From Roseiarcus sp963794155 (GTDB lineage: Bacteria; Pseudomonadota; Alphaproteobacteria; Rhizobiales; Beijerinckiaceae): a stretch of 64,000 nt of DNA. Both the position numbers and the translations under genes were made by a program. The notes under the pieces are model-generated. The model saw nothing but the letters and a program-made list of their open reading frames with translations. It was not told the DNA's origin and ran no database searches. Shown here one piece after another: positions 44,562-53,411 of this stretch. The DNA lies in the NCBI GenBank assembly GCA_963794155.1, contig CAWCCX010000010.1, positions 124,001 to 188,000 on the forward strand, given 5' to 3'. Position 1 is the stretch's first letter; each line of letters opens with the position of its first letter.

Positions 44562-45035
44562 ATGGAGCGGATCACGATCAGCGTGTCCGACGAATTCGCG
44601 GCCGAGTTGGCCGCGTTCATGGAAAGCGAACGGTACGACAACCGCTCCGAAGCCGTTCGCGATCTCGCGCGCCTCGGCCTCAAGCGGGCGCGCATCGACC
44701 ACAGCGTCTCCGGAGACTGCGTCGCAACGCTCTCCTATGTCTTCGACCACCATACTCGCGAATTGGCGAAGCGCCTGACCGATGCGCACCACGAGCATCA
44801 TGCGCATGAGGTCGCGACGATGCACGTCCACCTCGATCACGACAGTTGCCTGGAAGTCGCGGTGCTTCGCGGCGACGCCGTCGAGGTGCGCGAGTTCGCC
44901 AAGGCGATCATCGCCGAACGCGGCGTCACGCACGGTCAGGTCAGCTTCGTTCCCGTGTCGATCGACGCCACGACGCACACTCATGGCGGCGCGTCGCACC
45001 GACACACCCATACGCACACGCATCCGAAAATCTAG
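44562..45035 (+). CDS. nikR: Nickel-responsive regulator NikR
   Basis: The product is 157 residues. An N-terminal ribbon-helix-helix domain (ERITISVSDEFAAELAAFM, YDNRSEAVRDLARLGL) binds DNA, and the ACT-like C-terminal domain binds nickel. The high-affinity ligands His77, His88, His90 and Cys96 are all present (AHHEHH, MHVHLDHDSC), each one residue later than in E. coli NikR. A histidine-rich tail (THTHGGASHRHTHTHTHPK) may store metal. The ATG at 44562 has TAGGGA upstream. It sits directly before a NiCoT permease and behind its own predicted operator. Confidence 0.95.
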   Translation: MERITISVSDEFAAELAAFMESERYDNRSEAVRDLARLGLKRARIDHSVSGDCVATLSYVFDHHTRELAKRLTDAHHEHHAHEVATMHVHLDHDSCLEVAVLRGDAVEVREFAKAIIAERGVTHGQVSFVPVSIDATTHTHGGASHRHTHTHTHPKI

Positions 45036-45071
45036 CTCCGGACCGTTGGTCACATAGCCTTGGAGGCAGAG

Positions 45072-46136
<1,065 letters not shown>

Positions 46137-46212
46137 CGCGCCAGTTGAGCGGCGCGCGCGAACGACGGGAGGACGCGTTTGCGCCCCGGGCCCGACTCCT
46201 GTAGCCTCGCGG

Positions 46213-46380
46213 GCGATGGTTCCCTTCGGGGATCAAAAGGGAACACGGTGCAGGCCGAAAGGCCGAGGCCGTGGCTGCCCCCGCAACTGTAAGCGGCGAG
46301 ACGACGCCACTCATGATCACTGGGAAACCGGGAAGATCGGCGTCCGTCGTTGACCCGCGAGCCAGGAGACCTGCCATCGC
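46213..46380 (+). ncRNA. Cobalamin (B12) riboswitch
   Basis: The leader of the second NiCoT gene has the full B12-box signature. It starts with the paired GGTTCCCTTCGGGGATCAAA and AGGGAACACGGTGC, continues with GCTGCCCCCGCAACTGTAAG and GCCACTCATGATCACTGGGA, then AACCGGGAAGATC, and ends GAGCCAGGAGACCTGCC. The order and spacing match known cobalamin riboswitches. The gap of about 100 bp to the start at 46480 leaves room for the expression platform. It should reduce expression when adenosylcobalamin is plentiful. Confidence 0.95.
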
Positions 46381-46479
46381 TCGTGCAGCCGATCTCGGGC
46401 GAGGTGAACCGATGGTCTGTAATCTTGGGGCACACGCCCGCGATCGCGCTGTTTTTCCTCAACAGCATGCGAGGGCGCC

Positions 46480-47553
46480 ATGCCTGGAATCGTCTCAACT
46501 GTACTGAATGAGGGCGGCGCTGATCTGCGGCGCCGATTGATCGCCGTTTACGCCGTGCTGATCGGCGGCAACATCCTTATCTGGCTCTGGGCGCTTGTGG
46601 TCCTGGGCGATCGACCGCTCCTTCTTGGGACGGCCTTGCTCGCCTACACGTTCGGCCTCAGGCACGCGGTCGACGCCGACCATATCGCCGCGATCGACAA
46701 CGTCACCCGCAAACTCATGCAGCAGGGCCAGCGGCCGGTAGGTGTCGGCCTGTTCTTCTCGCTCGGCCATTCGGCGATCGTGGTCCTCATGTCTGCCGGC
46801 GTCGCGTTCGCCGCCTCGGCGCTCACCTCGCGCTTCGATTCGATGAAGGCGGTCGGCGGGGTCATCAGCACCAGCGCGTCCGCGTTGTTCCTGTTCGCGA
46901 TCGCGTTCATCAACATTCTGGTGCTGATCTCCGTCTATCGCACCTTCCAGGCCGTCAAGCGGGGCGAGCCGTTCGTGGAGGAGGATTTCGACCTCCTGCT
47001 GAACAAGCGTGGGTTCCTGTCGCGGATCTTTCGTCCATTGTTCAAGCTCGTCACCAAGAGCTGGCATATGCTGGCGATCGGATTTCTGTTCGGGCTGGGG
47101 TTCGATACCGCGACCGAAGTGGCCCTGTTCGGCATTTCCTCCGCCCAAGCCGCAAATGGCATGTCGTTGAGCACGATCATGGTGTTCCCGCTTCTGTTCA
47201 CGGCCGGCATGACCCTCATCGACACGACTGACGGCGTGCTAATGCTCGGCGCTTACGGCTGGGCGTTCATGAAGCCGGTCCGCAAGCTCTATTACAACAT
47301 GACCATCACCGCGGTTTCGGTCATCGTCGCAGTCCTGATCGGTGGGCTCGAGACCCTCAATCTGATCGGCGACCAGCTTGGCCTCACCGACGGCGGCGGC
47401 TTTTGGGGCGCGATCGGCGCCATCAACGACAATTTCGGCGTCCTCGGTTATGTCATCATCGGAATATTTGTCTTGAGTTGGCTTGGCTCGGTGGTTTTCT
47501 ACAATCTCAAAGGCTACGACGACCTTGAGATCAATACGGTCGGGGGAGGCTGA
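46480..47553 (+). CDS. NiCoT-family permease, probably cobalt
   Basis: The product is 357 residues, strongly similar along its whole length to the permease at 45072, with RHAVDADHIAAIDNVTRKLM, LFFSLGHSAIVVL, FLFGLGFDTATEVALF and TLIDTTDGVLMLGAYGWAF. It is preceded by a cobalamin riboswitch instead of a NikR site, so it is probably the cobalt importer that feeds B12 synthesis. The two copies are tandem, which points to duplication followed by division of labour through regulation. Confidence 0.93.
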   Translation: MPGIVSTVLNEGGADLRRRLIAVYAVLIGGNILIWLWALVVLGDRPLLLGTALLAYTFGLRHAVDADHIAAIDNVTRKLMQQGQRPVGVGLFFSLGHSAIVVLMSAGVAFAASALTSRFDSMKAVGGVISTSASALFLFAIAFINILVLISVYRTFQAVKRGEPFVEEDFDLLLNKRGFLSRIFRPLFKLVTKSWHMLAIGFLFGLGFDTATEVALFGISSAQAANGMSLSTIMVFPLLFTAGMTLIDTTDGVLMLGAYGWAFMKPVRKLYYNMTITAVSVIVAVLIGGLETLNLIGDQLGLTDGGGFWGAIGAINDNFGVLGYVIIGIFVLSWLGSVVFYNLKGYDDLEINTVGGG

Positions 47554-47645
47554 CGCCTCGCCAAGGTGGCCGCTTCCTCGGGGAGGCGGCCTATGGCGGC
47601 GAGGGCAAGATCAACGATCCACCCTCTCCTATCCGGGATGCTGAG

Positions 47646-48929
47646 ATGAACGCGACCGACACCATGCTCGCCGAGCTGCAGGCCCGACGCCCCGGCATGA
47701 GCCTCGACCGGAGATTCTATACCGACCCCGACTTCTACCGCCTCGACCTCGAAACCATCTTCTACCGCGACTGGCTGTTCGCCGGCCACGATTGCGAGAT
47801 CCCGGCGCCGGGCGACTACTTAACGCTCCAGGTCGGCGACTATCCGATCATCGTCCTGCGCGGCCGGGACGGTGCGATCCACGCCCTCCACAATACGTGC
47901 CGGCATCGCGGCTCGCGAATCTGTTCCGCGCCCAAGGGCGCGGTGAAAAGGCTCGTCTGCCCCTATCATCAATGGACCTACGATCTCGACGGCGCCCTGA
48001 TCCGCGCCCGTCAGCAGGACGGCGGGGTCGACAAGGCGCAATTCGGGCTCAAGCCGGTCCGCTGCGAAAGCGCCGGCGGCTTTATCTTCGTCTGCGCAGC
48101 CGCGGTGGCGCCGAGCTTCGAGCCCTTCCGGGCTCAGCTCGAACACTATGCGTCGCCGCACCGGCTCGCCGACGCCCGGATCGCCTTCGAGAGCACGATC
48201 GTCGAGAACGGCAACTGGAAGCTGGTGTGGGAGAACAACCGCGAGTGCTATCACTGCGCCGCGAACCATCCGGAACTGTGCCGGACGTTCCCCGAGCGCC
48301 CGACCGTGTCGGGAATCGAGGATGTCATCGGCGACCCGGAGGTCACGGCGCATTGGGATCGATGTGAGGCGGCGGGGCTGCCGAGCGCCTTTCTGCTCTC
48401 GGAATCGGGACAGTACCGGACCAGCCGGGTCCCGCTCGTGGACAAGGCGGTGAGCTACACGATGTCGGGCCGGGCGGCGGTCAGTCGGCCGCTCTGCGAC
48501 GCCGTCACCGAGCCCAACATCGGCTCGTTGTTGATCTTCCACTATCCGTCAACCTGGAATCATGTGCTTGGCGATCATGCCGTCTCGTTCCAGGTGCTGC
48601 CGATTGGTCCGATGCAGACTCAGGTCAGAACAAAATGGCTGGTTCACAGGGACGCCGTCGAGGGCAAGGACTATTCGGTCGAGGAGCTGACCCACGTCTG
48701 GCTCGCCACCAATGATCAGGATCGCCGCGTGGTCGAAGAAAATCAGATCGGCATTCGCTCTCCCGCTTACGAGCCCGGCCCTTACTCGCCCGAGCATGAA
48801 GGCGGGGTCACGCAATTCGTCGACTGGTACTGCCGGACCATGCAGCGGAGTCTCTGGCGGAGAGCGGGCGAATCTGAGCCGCGTCGCCTGACGCGGGGGC
48901 AAGCGCGGCTTCGGAAGCTCAGTCCGTAG
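47646..48929 (+). CDS. Rieske non-haem iron oxygenase, large subunit (GbcA-like)
   Basis: The product is 427 residues. The Rieske cluster ligands are CRHRG near residue 86 and CPYHQWTYD near 106. The mononuclear iron site is in ENNRECYHCAANHPELCRTF near 200. The pattern fits the glycine betaine or stachydrine demethylase branch (GbcA) better than aromatic dioxygenases, but the substrate is inferred. No reductase subunit is next to it. The 3' end overlaps the convergent GNAT gene by 11 bp. Confidence 0.87.
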   Translation: MNATDTMLAELQARRPGMSLDRRFYTDPDFYRLDLETIFYRDWLFAGHDCEIPAPGDYLTLQVGDYPIIVLRGRDGAIHALHNTCRHRGSRICSAPKGAVKRLVCPYHQWTYDLDGALIRARQQDGGVDKAQFGLKPVRCESAGGFIFVCAAAVAPSFEPFRAQLEHYASPHRLADARIAFESTIVENGNWKLVWENNRECYHCAANHPELCRTFPERPTVSGIEDVIGDPEVTAHWDRCEAAGLPSAFLLSESGQYRTSRVPLVDKAVSYTMSGRAAVSRPLCDAVTEPNIGSLLIFHYPSTWNHVLGDHAVSFQVLPIGPMQTQVRTKWLVHRDAVEGKDYSVEELTHVWLATNDQDRRVVEENQIGIRSPAYEPGPYSPEHEGGVTQFVDWYCRTMQRSLWRRAGESEPRRLTRGQARLRKLSP

Positions 48930-49401
48930 GCGCAGCCTCGATCCGCTTGCTCATATGGACCGCCGTCCCGCCGCGGAACGGCTCGGTCCGGTCGACCGCA
49001 TAGCCGAGCCTGGCGTAGAACGCGAGATTGGCGGCGAAGGCCGCATTGGTCATGAGGCGGATTTCGCCGCGCCCCGCCTCGACGGCGCGCTTCTCCGCCT
49101 GGGCGACGAGGAGGCGCCCATAGCCCCTGCCCTGCCGGTCCGGCGCGACCCCGACATTCGCGATCCATAAGTGATCGGGCCGCACGATCATCTCGATGAG
49201 GCCGGCGAGCCCGCCGCCGACGATCAGGATATCGAACGCATGCTCGCGGAGGGCCCGGTCATAGTCCGCCTGCATCGGCAGCGGCTCGCGGCCGATCAGC
49301 GCCGCCCATTTGGCGTAGGCCGAGCGTGTCAGGTCGCGAATTCTCGCTGCGTCTTCCGGGGCGGCGGGTCGGAATTCGACTGTGGGTACGGCGGCGGACA
49401 T
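48919..49401 (-). CDS. GNAT-family N-acetyltransferase
   Basis: The product is 160 residues. EFRPAAPEDAARIRDLTRSAY is the N-terminal strand-helix, and IANVGVAPDRQGRGYGRLLVAQAE is the acetyl-CoA-binding motif A with the R/Q-x-x-G-x-G/A loop. LAFYARLGY is motif B. The substrate is unknown. The ATG at 49401 (MSAAVPTVEF) is chosen as the first residue of the conserved fold; a longer frame upstream is not conserved-looking. Confidence 0.87.
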   Translation of the reverse strand: MSAAVPTVEFRPAAPEDAARIRDLTRSAYAKWAALIGREPLPMQADYDRALREHAFDILIVGGGLAGLIEMIVRPDHLWIANVGVAPDRQGRGYGRLLVAQAEKRAVEAGRGEIRLMTNAAFAANLAFYARLGYAVDRTEPFRGGTAVHMSKRIEAAPTD

Positions 49402-49549
49402 TGGCGTGACTATGCTGAGCCGGGGACAGTCCGCAACCGAACGGCCGCCGCTTCGAGCGGATCGCGCGACGCCGCGGCGCGCCTGTGATAAACTTGTCGC
49501 GTAGAAGGGACCGCGGTTCTGCCGCCGGCGAAAAAGGAGTGCTCCAGTC

Positions 49550-50005
49550 ATGGGATCGGCCGCCCGGGTCACTTCGGCAGCGGAGGGCTTGCCGCGCCGC
49601 CGCTTCACGGTCGCCGAGGTCGAGGCGATGGTCGCGGCCGGGGTGATGGAGGAGGACGAGCGCGTCGAACTGATCGGGGGGGAATTGGTTCCGATGTCGC
49701 CGAAGGGCCTCGCTCACGAAGTCCTGAAGACGGCGCTGGCGGATCGTTGGTATCGCTTACCGGAGCGCGACGTCGACCTTGCAATCGCCACCACCTTTCG
49801 CCTGAGCGAGGACACCTATCTCGAGCCGGACGTCGTGAGCTTTCGTCGCGCGACCGGCATCCCGGGTCTCAGGGCCGACAATGCGCTGCTCGTCGTGGAG
49901 ATCGCTGACTTGTCCTTGCACCGACAACAATGCGCGATATTCGTCCGACGTAAAAAGAACGGCTGCCGCCTTATCGCCTTTAGCAACGGTTCCGTGGAGA
50001 ATTAA
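49550..50005 (+). pseudogene. Uma2-family (DUF820) nuclease-like gene, 3' truncated
   Basis: About 124 residues match the Uma2/DUF820 fold of PD-(D/E)XK-type enzymes: FTVAEVEAMVAAGVMEEDERVELIGGELV, PMSPKGLAHE, ATTFRLSEDTYLEPDVVSF and ALLVVEIADLSL. A full protein normally continues for about 60 more residues after VVEIADxSL. Here the frame passes into unrelated, AT-rich sequence at about 49920 and stops at 50005. The truncation coincides with the edge of the AT-rich unknown gene on the other strand, so an insertion or deletion probably removed the tail. AGGAG precedes the ATG at 49550. Confidence 0.78.
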
Positions 50006-50568
50006 TACCGCATTCGGCTCTTGTAGTTGCTTTGTAGAATCAATTCTCGGACGAATAAATGTTTGTATGAAGCGAGCAACTGTGGAAGAGCGTCAAAATA
50101 ATCATGTACCAAATGCCGATGCTCTGGCCTCATTATGTATGGTATTGTGTCAGCTGGAGAAATAGAGAATTCTCCAATTCTCCATATCAGCGAGCCGCAC
50201 CCCCCCTGCCGTGCGAGGTCAAGCATACGAGGTTTAATGGCCCTTAAGGCGGCAAGCGTGTAGGACTGATTTGCCAGCATAGCGGCCAAATCTTCCGTGA
50301 GTGCGTCGGCGAGGCTCAACGCCGCTTCACGATCTGCCTTTGGAACATGATTATCAAATAATGCAATTCGGTATAATCGTCGTGTTACAGCTGCGACATT
50401 GTCGTATGGCATGCTGGACGCATTTTGAGTTCGCAGCAATGACAACAAATCGGCAAAGGAAACGTTTTGTAACTCTTCCTGTGTTAGCGACATATTCTGC
50501 TTAGAATCAGTATAAGACTGTATCTTCGCCGGCTTTCCGAAGATGGATTTTAAAAACGCTGACAGCAA
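50002..50568 (-). CDS. Unknown AT-rich gene, probably transferred
   Basis: The product is 188 residues, soluble and helical, with no family I recognise. Recognisable words include QEELQNVSFADLLSLLRTQN, KADREAALSLADALTEDLAA, and a tail HRHLVHDYFDALPQLLASYK. Base composition is clearly richer in AT than its surroundings (roughly 49930-50600), with many A/T-ending codons. The start is a TTG at 50568 with AGGAAG seven bases upstream; an internal ATG at 50493 is the alternative. It overlaps the truncated end of the Uma2 gene, which suggests that it arrived with the event that broke that gene. Confidence 0.6.
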   Translation of the reverse strand: MLSAFLKSIFGKPAKIQSYTDSKQNMSLTQEELQNVSFADLLSLLRTQNASSMPYDNVAAVTRRLYRIALFDNHVPKADREAALSLADALTEDLAAMLANQSYTLAALRAIKPRMLDLARQGGCGSLIWRIGEFSISPADTIPYIMRPEHRHLVHDYFDALPQLLASYKHLFVRELILQSNYKSRMRY

Positions 50569-51120
50569 TTGTTGTCTTCCTAGAATGTTTTGGAGCTGTT
50601 GGCCATCGACGCCAACTTTGCCGACCGGACCGCCCTAGCTTCATAACTGGAATTACGGTGACGCCTTCATATCCTCATTTCTGGCGGTCGTCCCCAGTCT
50701 TCCCGTATGACGTCACAGCTGAGGACCCTCATCGAGCGGGCAATGTGTCGGGGCAGCAAAGCTCCGGATCAAAACCGTCTACCTCGCGCAGAACAAAAAG
50801 TGTACAAAGGACGGCGGCCGTGGTACGCTTGGATTTTGACGAAAGGATCGAACCGCATGCCCGGCCTCGTCGCGCTTCCGAACGCCGAACGCCGCCCGCA
50901 CGCCCTTCCTGCCCACTCGTCCAGGCGACCGGGCGTCGCGGCAAGGCGGGCAAGCGTTCCCTTGCGGTCGCGGGTTCTATCGGCCCGCGCGAGACGGAAC
51001 GAAATGGCGCCGCAAGTTTTTGGCAACGCTCAATTCGCGCCCCGAAATGGCGCCCCGTCGCGCGTCGACCGCAGACCTTGCGGCCTTCGATCGCGGCAGG
51101 CGGCGTGTCTGAAGTGGCGC
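50569..51120. other. Intergenic region with no gene recognised
   Basis: Both strands have open frames here, but none resembles a known protein and their composition looks like GC-driven chance. The left end (to about 50640) still has the AT-rich composition of the unknown gene. A GAAC-N7-GTAC sequence near 50792-50806 vaguely recalls an alphaproteobacterial LexA box but lacks one key base. Nothing else is visible. Confidence 0.5.
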
Positions 51121-51330
51121 TCAGTCTTTGCTTCGCAGCCCGTCGAATGCGACGAGCCCGCCTTCATCGGCGATTCGCTGCCGACGCCGGCGCAACTCCT
51201 CGAGGAATTCCGGCTTGGCGTCGCCTTCGTCGTCCTCGCTGGCCGCCAGAAGAAGGAGATAGTCCTCCTCGGGCAACACGGCGAGCCGCTCGCCCGACGG
51301 CGTGACGATGATTTGGACGGCCGAGTTCAT
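51121..51330 (-). CDS. Antitoxin of a type II toxin-antitoxin pair
   Basis: The product is 69 residues. It opens MNSAVQIIVTPSGERLAVLP with EEDYLLLL, the beginning of Phd/YefM-like or similar antitoxins, and has a charged helical C-terminal part (PEFLEELRRRRQRIADEGG). It should bind and neutralise the RelE-type toxin encoded just upstream, and probably autoregulates the operon. Its ATG is one base after the toxin stop. The toxin-first order resembles HigBA-type systems. Confidence 0.75.
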   Translation of the reverse strand: MNSAVQIIVTPSGERLAVLPEEDYLLLLAASEDDEGDAKPEFLEELRRRRQRIADEGGLVAFDGLRSKD

Positions 51331-51331
51331 C

Positions 51332-51601
51332 TCAGGGCTCCGAACGGTAAACTTCTCTTCTATGGGCAATCGCCAGAACGACGATCTCATCCCGTCGGGG
51401 TTCGAATATGATGCGCCAGTCCCCGACGCGCAAGCGTAATGCCCGATCGCCTCTCAGCCGCTTGATTTGGCCGCGAGCGGCGATCGGGTTGGTCGCCAGC
51501 TGGTCCAACGCGCGCTCGACCCTGCCTCTAACGACAGGGTCCAATGCGTCGAACTCTTGCGCCGCCTCAGGCGCGAAGACGATGGTCCGTCCCCCGCTCA
51601 C
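51332..51601 (-). CDS. RelE/ParE-family toxin
   Basis: The product is 89 residues: RTIVFAPEAAQEFDALDPVV, then RGQIKRLRGDRALRLRVGDW and RIIFEPRRDEIVVLAIAHRREVYR. The LRVGDWRIIF block and the closing HRREVY are typical of RelE/ParE toxins, which cut mRNA at the ribosome or inhibit gyrase. The start is a GTG at 51601 that overlaps the aminotransferase stop as GTGA, so toxin translation is probably coupled to that gene. It precedes its antitoxin. Confidence 0.85.
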   Translation of the reverse strand: MSGGRTIVFAPEAAQEFDALDPVVRGRVERALDQLATNPIAARGQIKRLRGDRALRLRVGDWRIIFEPRRDEIVVLAIAHRREVYRSEP

Positions 51602-52815
51602 GCCTGCTTCTTGAGCTTCACCACATTGTGCAGGGTGGCGTCGGCGGTTTCGAAGAACCGCCTCACGCCGCGCGCGGCCTGGCGGATGCGCTGCTCGTTC
51701 TCGACCAAAGCGAGGCGGACGAAATCGTCGCCGTGCTCGCCGAAGCCGACGCCGGGCGCGACCGCGACGTCGGCCTTTTCGATCAGGAGCTTCGAGAATT
51801 CGAGGCTGCCGAGATGGCGGAAGCGCTCCGGCACCGGCGTCCAGGCGAACATCGAGGCGCTCGGTTTCTCGATCGGCCAGCCGGCGGCGGCGAAGCTCTC
51901 GATCATCACGTCGCGGCGGCGCTTGTAGATCGCCCGCATCTCGCGCACGCAATCATCAGGACCGTTCAGCGCCGCCGCCGCTGCAACCTGGATCGGCGTA
52001 TAGGCGCCGTAGTCGAGATAGGACTTGACCCGCGCCAACGCCTCGAGCAGCCGCTCGTTGCCGACCGCGAATCCGATCCGCCAGCCGGCCATCGAATAGG
52101 TCTTCGACATCGAGGTGAACTCGACCGCGACCTCGAACGCGCCTGGCGCCTGCAGGATCGACGGCGGCGGCGTATCCTCGAAATAGACCTCCGCGTAAGC
52201 GATGTCGGACAGCACGAAAATCTCGTGCTTCTTTGCGAACAGCACCAGATCCTTATAGAAGTCGAGCGAGGCGACCATCGCCGTCGGGTTTGAGGGATAG
52301 CAGACGACAACCGCGATCGGCTTCGGGATCGAATGCATGATCGCCCGCTCGAGCGCGGTGAAGAACTCGGGGCCCGGCTCGGACGGCACAGAGCGGATGA
52401 CGCCGCCGGCCATCAGGAAGCCGAAGGCGTGGATCGGATAGGACGGGTTGGGCACCAGCACGACGTCGCCCGGCGCGGTGATCGCCTGGGCCATGTTGGC
52501 GAAGCCTTCCTTCGAGCCAAGGGTGGCGACGACCTGGGTCTCGGGATCAAGCTTCACCCCGAACCGGCGCGCGTAGTAGCCCGCCTGCGCCCGGCGCAGG
52601 CCGGCGACGCCTTTCGAGGCGGAATATCGGTCGGTCCGCGGCTTGCCGACCGTCTCGATCAGCTTCTCGATCACATGCCTGGGGGCCGGCAGGTCCGGAT
52701 TGCCCATGCCGAGGTCGACGATGTCGGCGCCGCCGGCGCGGGCCTTGGCCTTGAGCTTGTTGACCTGCTCGAAGACATAAGGCGGCAGGCGCCGCACCCG
52801 GTGAAAGTCGCTCAT
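51598..52815 (-). CDS. alaC: Class I/II aminotransferase, AlaC-like
   Basis: The product is 405 residues and is a fold-type I PLP enzyme. Signatures are DLGMGNPDLPAP near residue 35, SASKGVAGLRRA, YPSNPTAMV near 172, DIAYAEVYF near 205 and the PLP lysine in TSMSKTYSMAGWRIGFAVG near 240. It resembles alanine aminotransferase AlaC and the LL-diaminopimelate aminotransferase group. Function in alanine synthesis is likely. Its stop overlaps the start of the RelE-type toxin gene, an unusual coupling. Confidence 0.9.
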   Translation of the reverse strand: MSDFHRVRRLPPYVFEQVNKLKAKARAGGADIVDLGMGNPDLPAPRHVIEKLIETVGKPRTDRYSASKGVAGLRRAQAGYYARRFGVKLDPETQVVATLGSKEGFANMAQAITAPGDVVLVPNPSYPIHAFGFLMAGGVIRSVPSEPGPEFFTALERAIMHSIPKPIAVVVCYPSNPTAMVASLDFYKDLVLFAKKHEIFVLSDIAYAEVYFEDTPPPSILQAPGAFEVAVEFTSMSKTYSMAGWRIGFAVGNERLLEALARVKSYLDYGAYTPIQVAAAAALNGPDDCVREMRAIYKRRRDVMIESFAAAGWPIEKPSASMFAWTPVPERFRHLGSLEFSKLLIEKADVAVAPGVGFGEHGDDFVRLALVENEQRIRQAARGVRRFFETADATLHNVVKLKKQA

Positions 52816-52912
52816 CGCAGAATATGGCCCTTGGATCGCTTCCCGCTTCGACGGCTGACGCGCCGAAGCTCTGTTAGCATTGGAAGCCTAACGGCCGCAA
52901 ACAGGATGTTGT

Positions 52913-53362
52913 CTATTGCTGGGCGTCCGGGGCGTTGGTCTTGGGCTTATTCTTCGCCGCAGCCTGTTCGGCGAGCGCCTTGACCGCCGGCGGGTAGGCT
53001 CGCCTCAGCGCGTCATGCTGCTTCTGCACTGCGTCGAGGTCGCCCCTCATCGCCTTGAGATCGGTGTCCTTCAACGCCGGCCGGACGGGCTCGGGCGGCG
53101 GCTGAAACACCGGGATGTAGTCGAGATCGCCGGCAGGCCGCGACTTGGCGACGAAATCGGCGGGCGGCGCGACGTCGGTCGCAAACCCCAGGAGCTTGGC
53201 CCCCTGCTTGAGGATGTTGTCCCCTTGCTGGAGGATGTTTCCTTGCTCCTGGGCTCGACCAGCGTCAGCCGTGGCGACGAACGCGGCGAATGCGAGAAGG
53301 CCTGCGACCGCGGTTCGCCGCGGGCCGCGTCGATCGCGCTCGGCGCGAATCGTGCACAACAT
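52913..53362 (-). CDS. Small secreted protein of unknown function
   Basis: The product is 149 residues. A signal peptide (RRTAVAGLLAFAAFVATADA) ends near residue 37. The mature protein has a small repeat QGNILQQGDNILKQG, a proline-rich middle (FQPPPEPVRPALKD) and a lysine- and alanine-rich end. I do not recognise the family. It is divergent from phaC with 49 bp between the starts, so they may share a control region. Its link with PHA metabolism is only positional. Confidence 0.65.
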   Translation of the reverse strand: MLCTIRAERDRRGPRRTAVAGLLAFAAFVATADAGRAQEQGNILQQGDNILKQGAKLLGFATDVAPPADFVAKSRPAGDLDYIPVFQPPPEPVRPALKDTDLKAMRGDLDAVQKQHDALRRAYPPAVKALAEQAAAKNKPKTNAPDAQQ

Positions 53363-53411
53363 TTTTGTTTCCGAAAGTCCTGATGGCGTCGCGGATCGAT
53401 AGTGACCTATT

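Noticed and set aside
50780..50830. Possible LexA box (GAAC-N7-GTAC) before a weak open frame starting MPGLVALPNAERR
   Set aside because: One base differs from the alphaproteobacterial consensus and the frame shows no similarity to imuA, dnaE2 or other SOS genes.
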